DNA of 64,000 bases from Plantactinospora sp040120695 (GCF_040120695.1 NZ_JBEEAC010000005.1:124001-188000); one strand, 5' to 3'; positions 7,717 through 16,228 are shown, numbered from the stretch's first letter. Translations and numbers: made by a program. Notes: generated by a model not told the origin, from the sequence alone.

Positions 7717-8763
7717 TCAGGCGTGATCGTTGGCGGGTGGCACCGCGTTGACCGGCATCCGGTAGATCCACACCGGGTAGTCGACGTCGGAGGCGCCGCC
7801 GGCCAGCCCAGGAGTGCGGTTGAGCTGGGCCGCCGGGATCCAGAGCTGGCCGGTGCCGTCGAGCCAGAGCGCGTCACCCCAGACCAGCCGGGGGTCCGCG
7901 ACCAGGGTCTCGATCCGGCGGTCGAGCCCGATGGCCAGGATGCGCCGCCGATCCACGTCACTCAGGTAGATCACGCCGGCCGCGTCGATCGCGGTACCGC
8001 CGGTGGTCGGGGTGTCCACCCACGGCTCGACCTGCCGGGCGACGATCTCCGGTGGAATCTCCGGATCGTCGAGGCAGCGTGTCTCGATCCGGTGCAGGGG
8101 CCCGGAGGCCGGCTGGTAGTAGAGGTACCGGCCATCCGGCGAGACCTCCAACTGGTCGGCGTGGATCCGCAGCTCCCGGCCGTGTACGTCGCGCAGCATC
8201 GCCCCGTCGGCCCGCAGCGGCCGGTGGGCGACGGTGCTGGCATGCCCGTCGAGCACCCGGCGGCACCCTCCGGTCGCCAGGTCCAGCACGATCAGCCCGG
8301 GCGCGCCGGCGTCGGTCAGGTAACCCATCCGACCGTTGAACCGGACGTCGTCGACGTAGCTGTTCGGCCGCAGCGCCGGGCCGAGGTCGTAGCTGCGGAC
8401 CACCGTGCCGGAGTCCGGCTCCACGACGATCAGCCGGGGACCTCCGGGTACGACCGGCAGGCCAATCCCGGGGCTGCCCGAGTCGACGATCCAGAGGTTG
8501 CCGTCCGGCCCGATCCGCACCCCGTTCACGTGCACGAAGGTGCCCTCCGGATCGAGGACGTCGCGCACCTCGTTCCAGGCCGCGTCGGGATAGGGCACGA
8601 CCCGGCCGTCCGAGACCACCTCCCCGACCTGGATCCCGGGGCCGTCCGCCGACGGGAAGCTGACGAAGACCCGTCCGTCGCCGGTGGTGGTCACGCCGGT
8701 CCAGACCCGGTCGGCGGCGGCCACCGGCCGCAGCCGGGGATCCTCCTGGATGGTGGGGCGCAC
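7717..8763 (-). CDS. Major-royal-jelly/yellow-like beta-propeller protein
   Basis: A 348-residue protein with the layout of the MRJP/yellow family, a six-bladed propeller related to SMP-30/gluconolactonase. It has GVTTTGDGRVFVSFPS near the start, then VGEVVSDGRVVPYPD, VNGVRIGPDGNLWIVDSG, YVDDVRFNGRMGYLTDAG and WGDALWLDGTGQLWIPA. These repeated DG-x-(L/V)-W/F-V blade motifs are typical. No signal peptide is obvious from the GTG start used here (VRPTIQEDPRL), so it is probably cytosolic. A longer upstream frame is arginine-rich and was rejected. Substrate unknown; bacterial members are often annotated as lactonase-like. Confidence 0.8.
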   Translation of the reverse strand: MRPTIQEDPRLRPVAAADRVWTGVTTTGDGRVFVSFPSADGPGIQVGEVVSDGRVVPYPDAAWNEVRDVLDPEGTFVHVNGVRIGPDGNLWIVDSGSPGIGLPVVPGGPRLIVVEPDSGTVVRSYDLGPALRPNSYVDDVRFNGRMGYLTDAGAPGLIVLDLATGGCRRVLDGHASTVAHRPLRADGAMLRDVHGRELRIHADQLEVSPDGRYLYYQPASGPLHRIETRCLDDPEIPPEIVARQVEPWVDTPTTGGTAIDAAGVIYLSDVDRRRILAIGLDRRIETLVADPRLVWGDALWLDGTGQLWIPAAQLNRTPGLAGGASDVDYPVWIYRMPVNAVPPANDHA

Positions 8764-8895
8764 GCCGCCGAGCCTATCGCCGGGAAAGCCCCGGAAAGTC
8801 CGTTTCGTCGCAGGTCCGCGCTCCCGGTCGCCGTCAGGCCGTCCAACCCGGGCAATGGGGGCGGCTGACACGCCGCTCCGCCTACCGTGGCGTAC

Positions 8896-9390
8896 ATGCC
8901 GATCCCGCCGCACGTCGCCCGGCTGCGTGCCGCCGTCGGGCCCGCCGAACTGCTACTCCTGCCCAGCGCCTCGGTGCTGCCCGTCGACCCGGTCGGCCGC
9001 CTGTTGCTGGTACGCCACCGGGGGCACACCGACGGGTGGGGCCTGGTGGGCGGTGCCGTCGAGCCCGGCGAGTCCCCGGCCGAGGCCGCCGTACGGGAGG
9101 CCCGGGAGGAGATCGGTGTCGAGGTGCGGCTGACCCGGCTGCTCGACGTACTGGGCGGGCCGGAGTTCGAGGTGACCTATCCGCACGGTGACCGGGCCGC
9201 GTACGTCACCGCGGTCTACCGGGCCGAGATCGTCGCCGGCATCCCGCGTCCAGACGGCGACGAGGTCGGCGAGGTCGGCTGGTTCGACCCCGCGGAACTC
9301 GCCGCACTACAGGTCAGCCGGTTCGCCCGCGCGGTGCTCCGGGCCACCGGACACCGGGACGGGGCGGCCGGCCAGTCCCGGCACCAGTAA
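8896..9390 (+). CDS. NUDIX hydrolase
   Basis: A 164-residue cytosolic NUDIX-fold pyrophosphohydrolase. The NUDIX box is intact: GGAVEPGESPAEAAVREARE followed by EIGV, holding the metal-binding REAREEIG core. It is flanked by LLLVRHRGHTDGWGLVGG and by VGEVGWFDPAEL, the usual end strand. The ATG at 8896 (MPIPPHV) is chosen; an in-frame GTG nine bases earlier is possible. A TACCGT -10-like element only a few bases before the start suggests a leaderless transcript. The nucleotide substrate cannot be told from sequence. It is divergent from the MRJP-like gene. Confidence 0.92.
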   Translation: MPIPPHVARLRAAVGPAELLLLPSASVLPVDPVGRLLLVRHRGHTDGWGLVGGAVEPGESPAEAAVREAREEIGVEVRLTRLLDVLGGPEFEVTYPHGDRAAYVTAVYRAEIVAGIPRPDGDEVGEVGWFDPAELAALQVSRFARAVLRATGHRDGAAGQSRHQ

Positions 9391-9577
9391 CGGCATTTCT
9401 GGCGTTTCGGTTCATCCGCTCGGGCACGATGGCCGGGTGGGGTTCGCCTCGGCCGGAACGCCCGCTCGCCGGCCCGGTGGTGCGGTGCGGTGCGGCGTCC
9501 TCGGCTGTCTGCCGGGCAGCCACCCGGGTGGCTCCGCCGCCCGGTCGGCTGCCGGTGCCGGTTGACAGGCGGCCCGG

Positions 9578-10201
9578 GTGGACCGCGTCATCGACATCCT
9601 CACCGCACTCTCCGGCTGGGCTGCGCTGCTGGTGGTCGGCGCGCTCGCCTTCGGCGAGTCCGCCGCCTTCGTCGGGCTGTTCCTGCCCGGGGAAACCGCG
9701 CTGCTGCTGGGTGGAGCGCTCGCCGCCACCGGCCGGGTGAGCCTGTCGGCGATGGTCGTGGTCTCCACCGTCGCCGCCATCGCCGGGGACAGCGTCGGAT
9801 ACGAGATCGGTCGCTGGAGCGGACCGCCGCTGCGGCGCAGCCGTCCCGGACGCTGGGTCGGCGAGGAACGCTGGAACCGGGCCGAGGGGTTCGTCGCCCG
9901 GCACGGACCGTTGGCGGTGCTGCTGGGGCGGTGGGTCGGGGTACTCCGTACCCTGGTGCCGGCGCTGGCCGGGATGAACCGGATGCCGTACCGCCGGTTC
10001 CTGCTCTACAACGCCCTCGGTGGCGCGGCCTGGGCGACCACCGTGGTGATGGTCGGCTATCTGGCCGGCGCCTCCTGGCGGCGGCTCGAGAACCACCTGG
10101 GCGAGGCCGGCGCCGGCCTCGCCGCGCTGGTGGTGCTCTGCCTGGCGGCCGGGTGGCTGGTCCGGCGGCGCCGCCGCGCGCGGCGCGGCGCGCGGAGTTG
10201 A
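9578..10201 (+). CDS. DedA family membrane protein
   Basis: A 207-residue DedA/SNARE-associated (VTT) family membrane protein, thought to act in lipid flipping and membrane homeostasis. Family marks are LAFGESAAFVGLFLPGETAL near the N-terminus, the G-D-x2-G-Y-x-I-G-R motif in GDSVGYEIGRW, and FVARHGPLAVLLGRWVGVLR leading into RTLVPALAGMNRMPYRRFL. Three or four hydrophobic helices surround these. The GTG start gives MDRVIDILTALSG, a typical short amphipathic beginning. The C-terminus is a run of arginines, consistent with a cytosolic end. It stands alone between NUDIX and an oppositely oriented small gene. Confidence 0.92.
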   Translation: MDRVIDILTALSGWAALLVVGALAFGESAAFVGLFLPGETALLLGGALAATGRVSLSAMVVVSTVAAIAGDSVGYEIGRWSGPPLRRSRPGRWVGEERWNRAEGFVARHGPLAVLLGRWVGVLRTLVPALAGMNRMPYRRFLLYNALGGAAWATTVVMVGYLAGASWRRLENHLGEAGAGLAALVVLCLAAGWLVRRRRRARRGARS

Positions 10202-10224
10202 ATCGGGGGCGGGGTGGATCCCCG

Positions 10225-10689
10225 TCAGTCGGCGTGCGGCCAGGGTGAGACGGCCACCACGACGCCGTACAGCAGGTGGTCGGCGAGGAGCGCCACCCGT
10301 TCCCGGGCATCGTGCTGCGGGCGCTCGGCGATGCCGAGCAGCGGCGCGATGCCCGCCTCGAAGACCGCCCAGAAGGCGAAGCCGTACGCCGGGCCGGTCC
10401 AGCCCCGCCGGCGCAGCGACCGGGGCAGCAGACCGAAGAGCATCCCGCCGCCGGCACCGTACGCCCAGTGGACCAGCTCGATCACGGCCTGCCTGCGGTC
10501 CATCGGTACCCGGCGGAACAGGCCGGGTGCGGTCTGCCGCAGCACATCCTCCGGCGGGGTACGCCGGACCAGCCCGAGGCCGTTGGTCACCTGTCGGAAG
10601 CCGGACATCGCCATCGCGGCGAGCACGCCCCGGGTGGCGCCCCGGGTCGCCGCCGCCGAGGTTCCGTGCCGCCGGTGTGGATGGATCAC
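10225..10689 (-). CDS. Small membrane-associated protein, DUF1440/YagU-like
   Basis: A 154-residue protein. Its first third, RGATRGVLAAMAMSGFRQVT, and the later LVHWAYGAGGGMLFGLLP and GPAYGFAFWAVFEAGIAPLL are hydrophobic, glycine-rich helices that resemble YagU/DUF1440 membrane proteins. That family assignment is tentative. A charged loop (RTPPEDVLRQTAPGLFRRV) separates the helices. The GTG start has a good upstream purine tract (GGGAAGGGAG). It is followed, tail to tail, by the DedA gene. No function can be proposed. Confidence 0.7.
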   Translation of the reverse strand: MIHPHRRHGTSAAATRGATRGVLAAMAMSGFRQVTNGLGLVRRTPPEDVLRQTAPGLFRRVPMDRRQAVIELVHWAYGAGGGMLFGLLPRSLRRRGWTGPAYGFAFWAVFEAGIAPLLGIAERPQHDARERVALLADHLLYGVVVAVSPWPHAD

Positions 10690-10876
10690 CCTGGCTCCCT
10701 TCCCTGCCGGCGAGACGCCGCCGAGGTGTACGCAGCATCGCTGCTACCCCGGGGGAGAGCCGGGAAACCCGAAGCCACCGGAGCAGATGCTGGAGAATCA
10801 TCTTCACCCGGTGGTCAGCCCGCTGTAGGCCGGTGCTCCCGTCCGGCAGCCGAGCTTCACCACTCGACGCCGAGGT

Positions 10877-11509
10877 TCACCGCTCGACAGCGAGGCGCAC
10901 CCCGAGGCCGATGAAGATGCCACCGGTCGCCGCGTCGATCCGGCGCCGTGCGGCGGCCCGTCGGCGTAGCCAGCCGCCGATCCGCCCGGCGAACACTCCG
11001 ACGGCACCGTCGACCAGGAACTCCAGCCCGATCAGGATGGCGCCGAGGATGGCGAACTGAAGCCAGACCTGCCCGAGCCCCGGGTTGATGAACTGTGGCA
11101 GGAACGCGATCGTGAAGGTGACCATCTTCGGGTTGAGCAGGTTCGTCAGCAGCCCGCTCAGGTACGCCTTCCGGCCCGACATCCCACCGGCCTCGGTCGA
11201 CAGCTCGGCCCGGTTGTCCCGGCGGCGCCGGATCAGCTGCACACCGAGATAGACCAGGTAGACGGCGCCGACGATCCGGACCACCGCGAACGCGGTCGGC
11301 GCCGCCGCGAAGAGGGCGGCCAGTCCCGCCGCCGCCACGGCCACGTGGACGGCTTCGCTCGTCGCCACCCCGGCCGTGGCGAGCAGGCCGGCGCGGGAGC
11401 CGCCGCGCATCCCGCAGCCGAGCACGAACAGCATGTCCGGCCCGGGCGTGACCATGGCGACGATCGTGGTGAGGGTGAACGCCAGCAGAAGGTGTTGGTC
11501 GATCGGCAT
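10877..11509 (-). CDS. LysE/RhtB family amino-acid exporter
   Basis: A 210-residue membrane exporter of the LysE/RhtB superfamily. It shows the hallmark start MPIDQHLLLAFTLTTIVAMV followed by TPGPDMLFVLGCGMRGG, which carries the conserved TPGPD motif, then RIVGAVYLVYLGVQLIRRR, and a second repeat beginning YLSGLLTNLLNPKM with the conserved NPK. About six hydrophobic helices span the protein. Members export amino acids or small metabolites by proton antiport. Substrate is not predictable here. The gene is divergent from the phosphotransferase gene and has no linked LysG-type regulator. Confidence 0.92.
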   Translation of the reverse strand: MPIDQHLLLAFTLTTIVAMVTPGPDMLFVLGCGMRGGSRAGLLATAGVATSEAVHVAVAAAGLAALFAAAPTAFAVVRIVGAVYLVYLGVQLIRRRRDNRAELSTEAGGMSGRKAYLSGLLTNLLNPKMVTFTIAFLPQFINPGLGQVWLQFAILGAILIGLEFLVDGAVGVFAGRIGGWLRRRAAARRRIDAATGGIFIGLGVRLAVER

Positions 11510-11717
11510 CCTGCGATCATTTCACCCGGTCCCCGGCTCGGCGGGTCACGGTCGTCCGGATGCCGGCCGGCGGAGCCCCGGACGCACCTCGTCGGCACCT
11601 CGGAGCAGACCGTGCCTCCCGCGGAGCCGGAAAGAGCTGGGCCGGTCATCCGGCGGCGCCTATCCTGCGAGTGGCGACGGCCACCGTCAGTCGTCGCCGG
11701 TGCCGAAGGAGATCCGA

Positions 11718-12677
11718 TTGTCCACAGTCGAGTCCTGGCCCGGCCACGTGCGCACCGACGAGGCTCTCGTCCGACGCCTGCTCGCGGCCCAGTTTCCGCG
11801 GTGGGCGGAACTGCCCATCCGTCGGACCCGGATCTGGGGGACCGACAACGCGATGTACCGGCTCGGCGACGACAAGGTGGTCCGCCTGCCCCGCTTCGCC
11901 AGGTGGGCTCCGCAGGTCGACCGGGAGCAGCGCTGGCTGCCCCGACTGGCCCCGCATCTGCCGTTGACCGTCCCCGTTCCGCTCGCGCTTGGGCAGCCGG
12001 CCGAGGGCTATCCGTTCCGCTGGTCGGTCTATCCCTGGCTGGACGGCGAGAACCCGCCCCGCGGGGGCGGCGCCGATCCGGACCGGTTGGCACGGGACGT
12101 GGCGGAGTTCATCATCGCGCTACGTCGGATCGACCCGACCGACGGTCCGGCGCCGGAGGCCAGCAACGCGTATCGGGGCGTACCCCTCGGGGACAGCCGG
12201 CCGTCGGTAGCGGCGGACGACGTGGTCCGGTCCCGGGTCGCGGCCCTGACCGGTCTGGTCGACACCGACGCCCTGACAGCGGTCTGGGAGGCGGCCCTGG
12301 CGGCGGTACCGGCCTGGGACGGTCGGGGCGTCTGGATCCACGGAGATCTCGCGTCCGGAAACCTGCTGGCCGTCGACGGCCGGCTCCGTGCCGTCATCGA
12401 CTTCGGTTGCCTGGGTGTGGGTGATCCGGCCTGTGACCTGATGGTCGCCTGGACGCTGCTGCCGGAGCGCAGCCGTGCCGTGTTCCGGGCCGCGCTATCG
12501 GTCGACGACGCCACCTGGGCGCGAGGCCGGGGCTGGGGGATGGCCATGCGGGTGCCCGCACCGAAGGACTTCTCGGCCGCCGACCCGGACCGGTCGGCCT
12601 ACGCCCAGCGGATCGTGGCCGAGTTCGTCGCCGACCACCGTCGGGAGGTGGCGGCGACCCCACCGCGTCGACTCTGA
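11718..12677 (+). CDS. Aminoglycoside-phosphotransferase-family kinase
   Basis: A 319-residue APH-fold kinase. The small lobe contains TRIWGTDNAMYRLGDDKVVR, ending in the ATP-binding strand. The large lobe has the catalytic loop WIHGDLASGNLL (HGD-x4-N) and the metal-binding VIDFGCLGVGDPACDL. Together these support ATP-dependent phosphorylation of a hydroxyl group on a small molecule or antibiotic. The TTG start was chosen because AAGGAGATCC sits directly before it; the in-frame region upstream is non-coding in character. Family members range from true resistance enzymes to metabolic kinases, so resistance should not be assumed. A strong stem-loop terminates the gene. Confidence 0.9.
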   Translation: MSTVESWPGHVRTDEALVRRLLAAQFPRWAELPIRRTRIWGTDNAMYRLGDDKVVRLPRFARWAPQVDREQRWLPRLAPHLPLTVPVPLALGQPAEGYPFRWSVYPWLDGENPPRGGGADPDRLARDVAEFIIALRRIDPTDGPAPEASNAYRGVPLGDSRPSVAADDVVRSRVAALTGLVDTDALTAVWEAALAAVPAWDGRGVWIHGDLASGNLLAVDGRLRAVIDFGCLGVGDPACDLMVAWTLLPERSRAVFRAALSVDDATWARGRGWGMAMRVPAPKDFSAADPDRSAYAQRIVAEFVADHRREVAATPPRRL

Positions 12678-12720
12678 CCGGTGGTGGGGCTGGGCTCGGC
12701 GGTGGGCTGGCGGAGACGAC

Positions 12721-12754
12721 GGTGCGGAGGACCACAGTGGTGGTCCTCCGCACC
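12721..12754. terminator. Bidirectional terminator hairpin
   Basis: A 15-bp perfect stem (GGTGCGGAGGACCAC paired with GTGGTCCTCCGCACC) with a 4-base loop lies between the convergent phosphotransferase and xylanase genes, where it can stop transcription from both sides. No U-tract is visible, as is common in actinobacteria. Confidence 0.85.
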
Positions 12755-12775
12755 GGTGGTGTGCTGGTGGGTGGG

Positions 12776-14209
12776 TCAGCTGGCGCTACAGGTGGGTGCC
12801 ATCCCCGCGCCGCTGCCGGTCCCCTGGAAGCCGAATTCGGTCGACTGGCCGGCGGCTATCCGGCCGTTGTAACTCACGTTGGTGAATGTGACCGCGCCGC
12901 TGTTGCCACTGCGGTTCGCATTCCAGGCGTTGGTGACGGTGGCGCCGGATGGCAGGGTCATCCCCACTGACCAGCCGTTGGTACCCGAGGAGCCGGCGGT
13001 CACCCGTACCGTTGCCACGAAGCCACCGTTCCAGGAGTTCAGCGACACCGTCGCGGAACAGCCGCCCGGCCCCTGCGTCGGCGGGGTCGTGGGCGGGGTC
13101 GTGGGCGGGTTCGTCGGGTTGCTGGTCGGCGGGGTCGTCGGCGGGTTGGTCGGGGTAACGCCGTTGTTCAGCGCGCTGAGCGTCGCGTCGTACGCCGGCT
13201 TCTTGTTGCCGTTGCAGTCGAACAGCAGCGGGGTGCCACCGCTACGCCACGAGTCGCAGTCCCGTACGCCCCAGACGGTGATGCCGTTGCAGCGGGAGAC
13301 GGCGAGGCAGTCGTTGACCACGTTGCGGTAGGTGTTGGCCTGGGTGGTGCCGGAGCCCTCGATGTCCAGCTCGGTGATCTGGACGTCGACGCCGAGCGCG
13401 GCGAAGCTGGAGAGCGTGGTGCGGTAGTTGCTGTTGTACGGCGAGCCGCTGTTGAAGTGCGACTGGAAGCCGACGCAGTCGATCGGTACGCCGCGCTGCT
13501 TGAAGTCCTGCACCATCCGGTACACCGCCTGGGTCTTGGCCCAGGTCCAGTTGTCGGTGTTGTAGTCGTTGTAGCAGAGCTTCGCGTTCGGGTCCGCCGC
13601 GTCGGCGGCCCGGAACGCGGCCTCGATCCAGTCGTTGCCGGTGCGCTGCAGGTTCGAGTCGCGGCGGGCACCGCTGTTACCGTCGTCGAACGCCTCGTTC
13701 ACCACGTCCCAGGAGTCGATCTTGCCGGCGTAGTAGCTGGCCACCCGGGTGACGTGGTTGAGCATGGCCTGCCGCAGGGAGCTGCCGGACATGTTCCGCA
13801 TCCACTCCGGCTGCTGTGAGTGCCAGGCCAGGGTGTGGCCCCGGACCTTCCAGCCCCGGCTCAGGGCGTGGTTGACGATCCGGTCGGCGTTGCCGAAGGT
13901 GAAGTTGTTCTGCTGCGGCTCGGTCGCGTCGATCTTCATCTCGTTCTCGGCGGTGACGCTGTTGAACTCGCGGTTCAGCACCGTTGTGTAGGTGCTGTCG
14001 CTGAGCTTGTTCGCCGCCACGGCCGCGCCGAAGTAGCGGCCGCCCCGCTCTGCCGCCGACGCGCCGAGCGTCGTCGCGGCGCTGGCGGAGCCGGCGAAGG
14101 TGAGGGCCGCACCGGCGGCGAGGACGCCGACGGCGAGCGAGACCAGGGCGGCGCGCGGGCCGGGTCTCGCCATCAGACGTCTGGGGTCGGGGACGGTCTT
14201 GTCGCTCAT
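12776..14209 (-). CDS. Secreted GH10 endo-1,4-beta-xylanase with CBM2
   Basis: A 477-residue secreted xylanase. A basic N-region (DPRRLMARPGPRA) and hydrophobic core end at an ASA cleavage site near residue 44. The GH10 catalytic barrel covers about residues 45-345, with acid/base Glu172 in WDVVNEAFDD and nucleophile Glu280 in ITELDIEG; TLAWHSQQPEWM is also typical. A Pro/Thr linker (about 352-380) joins a cellulose-binding CBM2 (about 384-477) with conserved Cys at both ends and exposed-Trp segments such as SLNSWNGGFVATV. It hydrolyses xylan backbone outside the cell and binds crystalline polymer. The ATG was chosen for the signal peptide and GAGAGG upstream. The AT-richer promoter region lies at 14460-14560. 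Confidence 0.96.
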   Translation of the reverse strand: MSDKTVPDPRRLMARPGPRAALVSLAVGVLAAGAALTFAGSASAATTLGASAAERGGRYFGAAVAANKLSDSTYTTVLNREFNSVTAENEMKIDATEPQQNNFTFGNADRIVNHALSRGWKVRGHTLAWHSQQPEWMRNMSGSSLRQAMLNHVTRVASYYAGKIDSWDVVNEAFDDGNSGARRDSNLQRTGNDWIEAAFRAADAADPNAKLCYNDYNTDNWTWAKTQAVYRMVQDFKQRGVPIDCVGFQSHFNSGSPYNSNYRTTLSSFAALGVDVQITELDIEGSGTTQANTYRNVVNDCLAVSRCNGITVWGVRDCDSWRSGGTPLLFDCNGNKKPAYDATLSALNNGVTPTNPPTTPPTSNPTNPPTTPPTTPPTQGPGGCSATVSLNSWNGGFVATVRVTAGSSGTNGWSVGMTLPSGATVTNAWNANRSGNSGAVTFTNVSYNGRIAAGQSTEFGFQGTGSGAGMAPTCSAS

Positions 14210-14516
14210 GGTCTGTTGCCTCTCGGGTCCGCGAAGGGATGGTGTGGGTGTGTCGTCGATGCGTCCGTCCGCTGCGGTGCCGGCTCGACGGACGGTGTCG
14301 CGCGGGATGGGTGGCCGGTGGCCCGGGCCCGGACGACCTCGGCGAGCCCGGCGCGGAGGTCGGCGTGCTGACTCGTGCCGTGGTCCGAGCGATGGCCACG
14401 GCACTCGGCGCCAGCAGGGCGGTTGCCCGTCTCGTGGGCGTGGGACTCCGTTCAGGGCGCACTCAACCTTACGCTGTATCGACAGAACTCGATCTTAGGA
14501 GACTAACGAAAAGATT

Positions 14517-14687
14517 CCGAAACTTCAATCGCCCCATGCGTTATCGTATCGATGGGGGTAAGGATATGGATAGTTTGCGGCCATCTCCCGAGATCCGCCC
14601 GATCCCGGTCTAACTACTGGTCAAGAGCATCCGCCCGAACAGGGTCGTGCGGAGTCGACCGAAGTGCCGAGCGCCGAAACTTATCGG
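14517..14687. promoter_or_regulatory. Two CCGAAACTT boxes upstream of the xylanase gene
   Basis: CCGAAACTTCAATCG (14517-14531) and CCGAAACTTATCGG (14674-14687) share CCGAAACTT and are imperfect palindromes. They lie in the gene-free stretch 14210-14755, the first within a noticeably AT-richer segment. They resemble GAAA-N-TTTC-type palindromes that I recall from actinomycete xylanase promoters. The match is partial and the role is inferred. Confidence 0.4.
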
Positions 14688-14755
14688 GACCGCCCCGGCT
14701 GCCGGTTCTGCTCCCGGCGAAGCGCCCCGGCGCATCGCCGCCGGGATGCCTCCGG

Positions 14756-14914
14756 TCATCCTCCGAGGTCGCCGGCGGCCTCCGGACCGCGGTCCCCGGG
14801 AGCCTCGGCGGCGACCTCCGCGAGCCGCCGGACCAGGCTGGCGAGCAGCCGGCCGTGCTCCTCCCGGAACACCCGTTCCACGGTGTCAACGGTCGGCTGC
14901 CCGCCGCCGGTCAT
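14756..14914 (-). pseudogene. Truncated ECF sigma factor (ECF42-like) stub
   Basis: Directly downstream of the DGPF gene, on the same strand, a 52-codon frame reads MTGGGQPTVDTVERVFREEH and then GRLLASLVRRLAEVAAEAPG before a stop. The first 35 residues match the very start of the sigma factors that normally partner DGPF/YCII proteins (VERVFREEHGRxLASLVR). The rest of sigma region 2, region 4 and the large C-terminal domain are absent. Downstream sequence shows no continuation in any frame that I can recognise. A normal partner has about 400 residues, so this is a broken gene, unless a truncated peptide has been kept for another use. Confidence 0.65.
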
Positions 14915-14950
14915 GGCTATGCTCCCCTGCTCACGGCTGTTGCTCCCCGC

Positions 14951-15307
14951 TCACGGCTGCTCGAACTCCATGATCGGTCGGATCTCGACCTTGCCACGCA
15001 GCGCGGCGGGGCAGCGGGCGGCCCAGCCGATCGCGGCGTCCAGGTCCGGCAGGTCGACCAGGTAGTAGCCGCCGAGGATCTCGCGGGTCTCCGCGAACGG
15101 CCCGTCGGTGACGGTGTGCCCGTCGTCCCCGCCGGCCTGCACCGTCGTGGCGGTCTCGGTGCCCTGCAACGCCTGCCCGTCGAGCAGGGCTCCCGCGTCG
15201 GCGAGCAGCTTGTCGTACGCCCAGTACGCGTCGATCTCCGCCTGGATCGCCTCCGGGTCGGTCGGGTCCCGGGTCGGGTCGCCGTAGAGCAGGAACAGGT
15301 ACTTCAC
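14951..15307 (-). CDS. YCII-related DGPF-domain protein
   Basis: A 118-residue YCII/DGPF-domain protein (ferredoxin-like alpha/beta fold). It starts MKYLFLLYGDPTRDPTDPEA from a GTG preceded by GGAGGAG, and has the family signature TVTDGPFAETREILGGYYLV. These small cytosolic proteins are typically encoded next to ECF42-type sigma factors and are thought to sense or transduce a signal to them, though the chemistry is unknown. Here the expected sigma gene immediately downstream is reduced to a stub, leaving the partner apparently orphaned. The gene is divergent from the ArsR regulator. Confidence 0.9.
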   Translation of the reverse strand: MKYLFLLYGDPTRDPTDPEAIQAEIDAYWAYDKLLADAGALLDGQALQGTETATTVQAGGDDGHTVTDGPFAETREILGGYYLVDLPDLDAAIGWAARCPAALRGKVEIRPIMEFEQP

Positions 15308-15485
15308 GCCAATCTCCTCCGTGTTCGTTCGCCCGGGGGTGCGGGTCTCGCCGGCTCCCTCCGGAGCGTCGCACAGCGGGCTGCTGCACAGCATGACGAC
15401 GAACGGGGGCGGCCCGGAACGACAGCCCGCTGCCAAGATTCTCCGGACCGGCTCCTCCGCCCGCCTACCGACAGCTCAGCTTTCC

Positions 15486-15520
15486 TTGACAAGAAGACTT
15501 GTCGGTGACAGGCTTGTCCC
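15486..15520 (+). promoter_or_regulatory. ArsR operator: two inverted repeats at the start codon
   Basis: GACAAG-AAGA-CTTGTC (15488-15503) is a perfect inverted repeat. A second one, GACA-GGCT-TGTC (15507-15518), follows 19 bases later and ends just before the ATG at 15521. TTGACA (15486-15491) overlaps the first site and could be a -35 box. The arrangement fits autorepression by the encoded ArsR-type protein. Confidence 0.6.
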
Positions 15521-16126
15521 ATGTTCGACATCGCAGTGATCGAGGATCCGGCGGCGGCCGAGGCCTCGCTCGATCCGATCCGGGCCCGGCTGCTGGCCGA
15601 GCTGGCTGAGCCGGCGTCCGCCACCATGCTCGCCGGCCGGGTCGGCCTGGCCCGGCAGAAGGTCAACTACCATCTCCGGGCACTCGAACAGCACGGGTTG
15701 ATCGAGCTGGTCGAGGAGCGCCGCAAGGGCAACGTCACCGAGCGGGTGATGCGGGCCACCGCGGCGTCGTACGTGATCTCCCCGGTGGCGCTCTCCGCCG
15801 TGCGACCCAACCCCGGCCAGTCCCCGGACCGGCTCTCGGCCCGGTGGCTGCTGGCGGTCGCGGCCCGGCTCGTCCAGGACGTGGGTGCGCTGATCACCGG
15901 CGCGGACCGGGCCAACAAGCGGGTCGCGACGTTCGCGATCGACGCGCAGGTGCGGTTCGCCTCGGCGACCGACCGGGCCGCGTTCGCCGAGGAGCTGGCG
16001 GGGACGGTCAGCGCCCTGGTCGGCCGGTACCACGACGAGTCCACGTCCGGCGGCCGTCCGCATCGCGTCGTGGTCGCGCTGCACCCGCACGTCCCGGAGC
16101 AGGAGAGCACGGGCGCGACCGGCTAG
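15521..16126 (+). CDS. ArsR-family winged-helix transcriptional regulator
   Basis: A 201-residue DNA-binding protein. The N-terminal winged helix (about residues 15-85) reads LDPIRARLLAELAEPASATM, then RVGLARQKVNYHLRALEQHG as recognition helix and LIELVEERRKGNVTERVMRA as wing, typical of ArsR/HTH_20 regulators. The C-terminal half (about 95-190) is a longer domain with no metal-binding cysteines, so a small-molecule or protein signal is more likely than a metal. Two inverted repeats abut its start, suggesting autoregulation. It is followed after about 100 bases by an AHSA1-domain gene, the pairing seen for many ArsR/AHSA1 modules. Confidence 0.9.
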   Translation: MFDIAVIEDPAAAEASLDPIRARLLAELAEPASATMLAGRVGLARQKVNYHLRALEQHGLIELVEERRKGNVTERVMRATAASYVISPVALSAVRPNPGQSPDRLSARWLLAVAARLVQDVGALITGADRANKRVATFAIDAQVRFASATDRAAFAEELAGTVSALVGRYHDESTSGGRPHRVVVALHPHVPEQESTGATG

Positions 16127-16228
16127 CCGCGGCGCTCGCCGCACAGACACCCCGCACCGCCGCAACACCATGCACAGGGCCGGCGGGACCGGCCTGTTCC
16201 GTACGTCAGCGAAATGGAGAGTTCTACC

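Noticed and set aside
10850..10895. Imperfect 20-bp tandem duplication at the end of the LysE gene
   Set aside because: Small, imperfect and without an evident effect beyond the stop codon.
11645..12677. Phosphotransferase as an antibiotic-resistance gene
   Set aside because: The APH fold alone does not show antibiotic substrate; many actinobacterial members are metabolic kinases, and there is no linked resistance or biosynthetic context.
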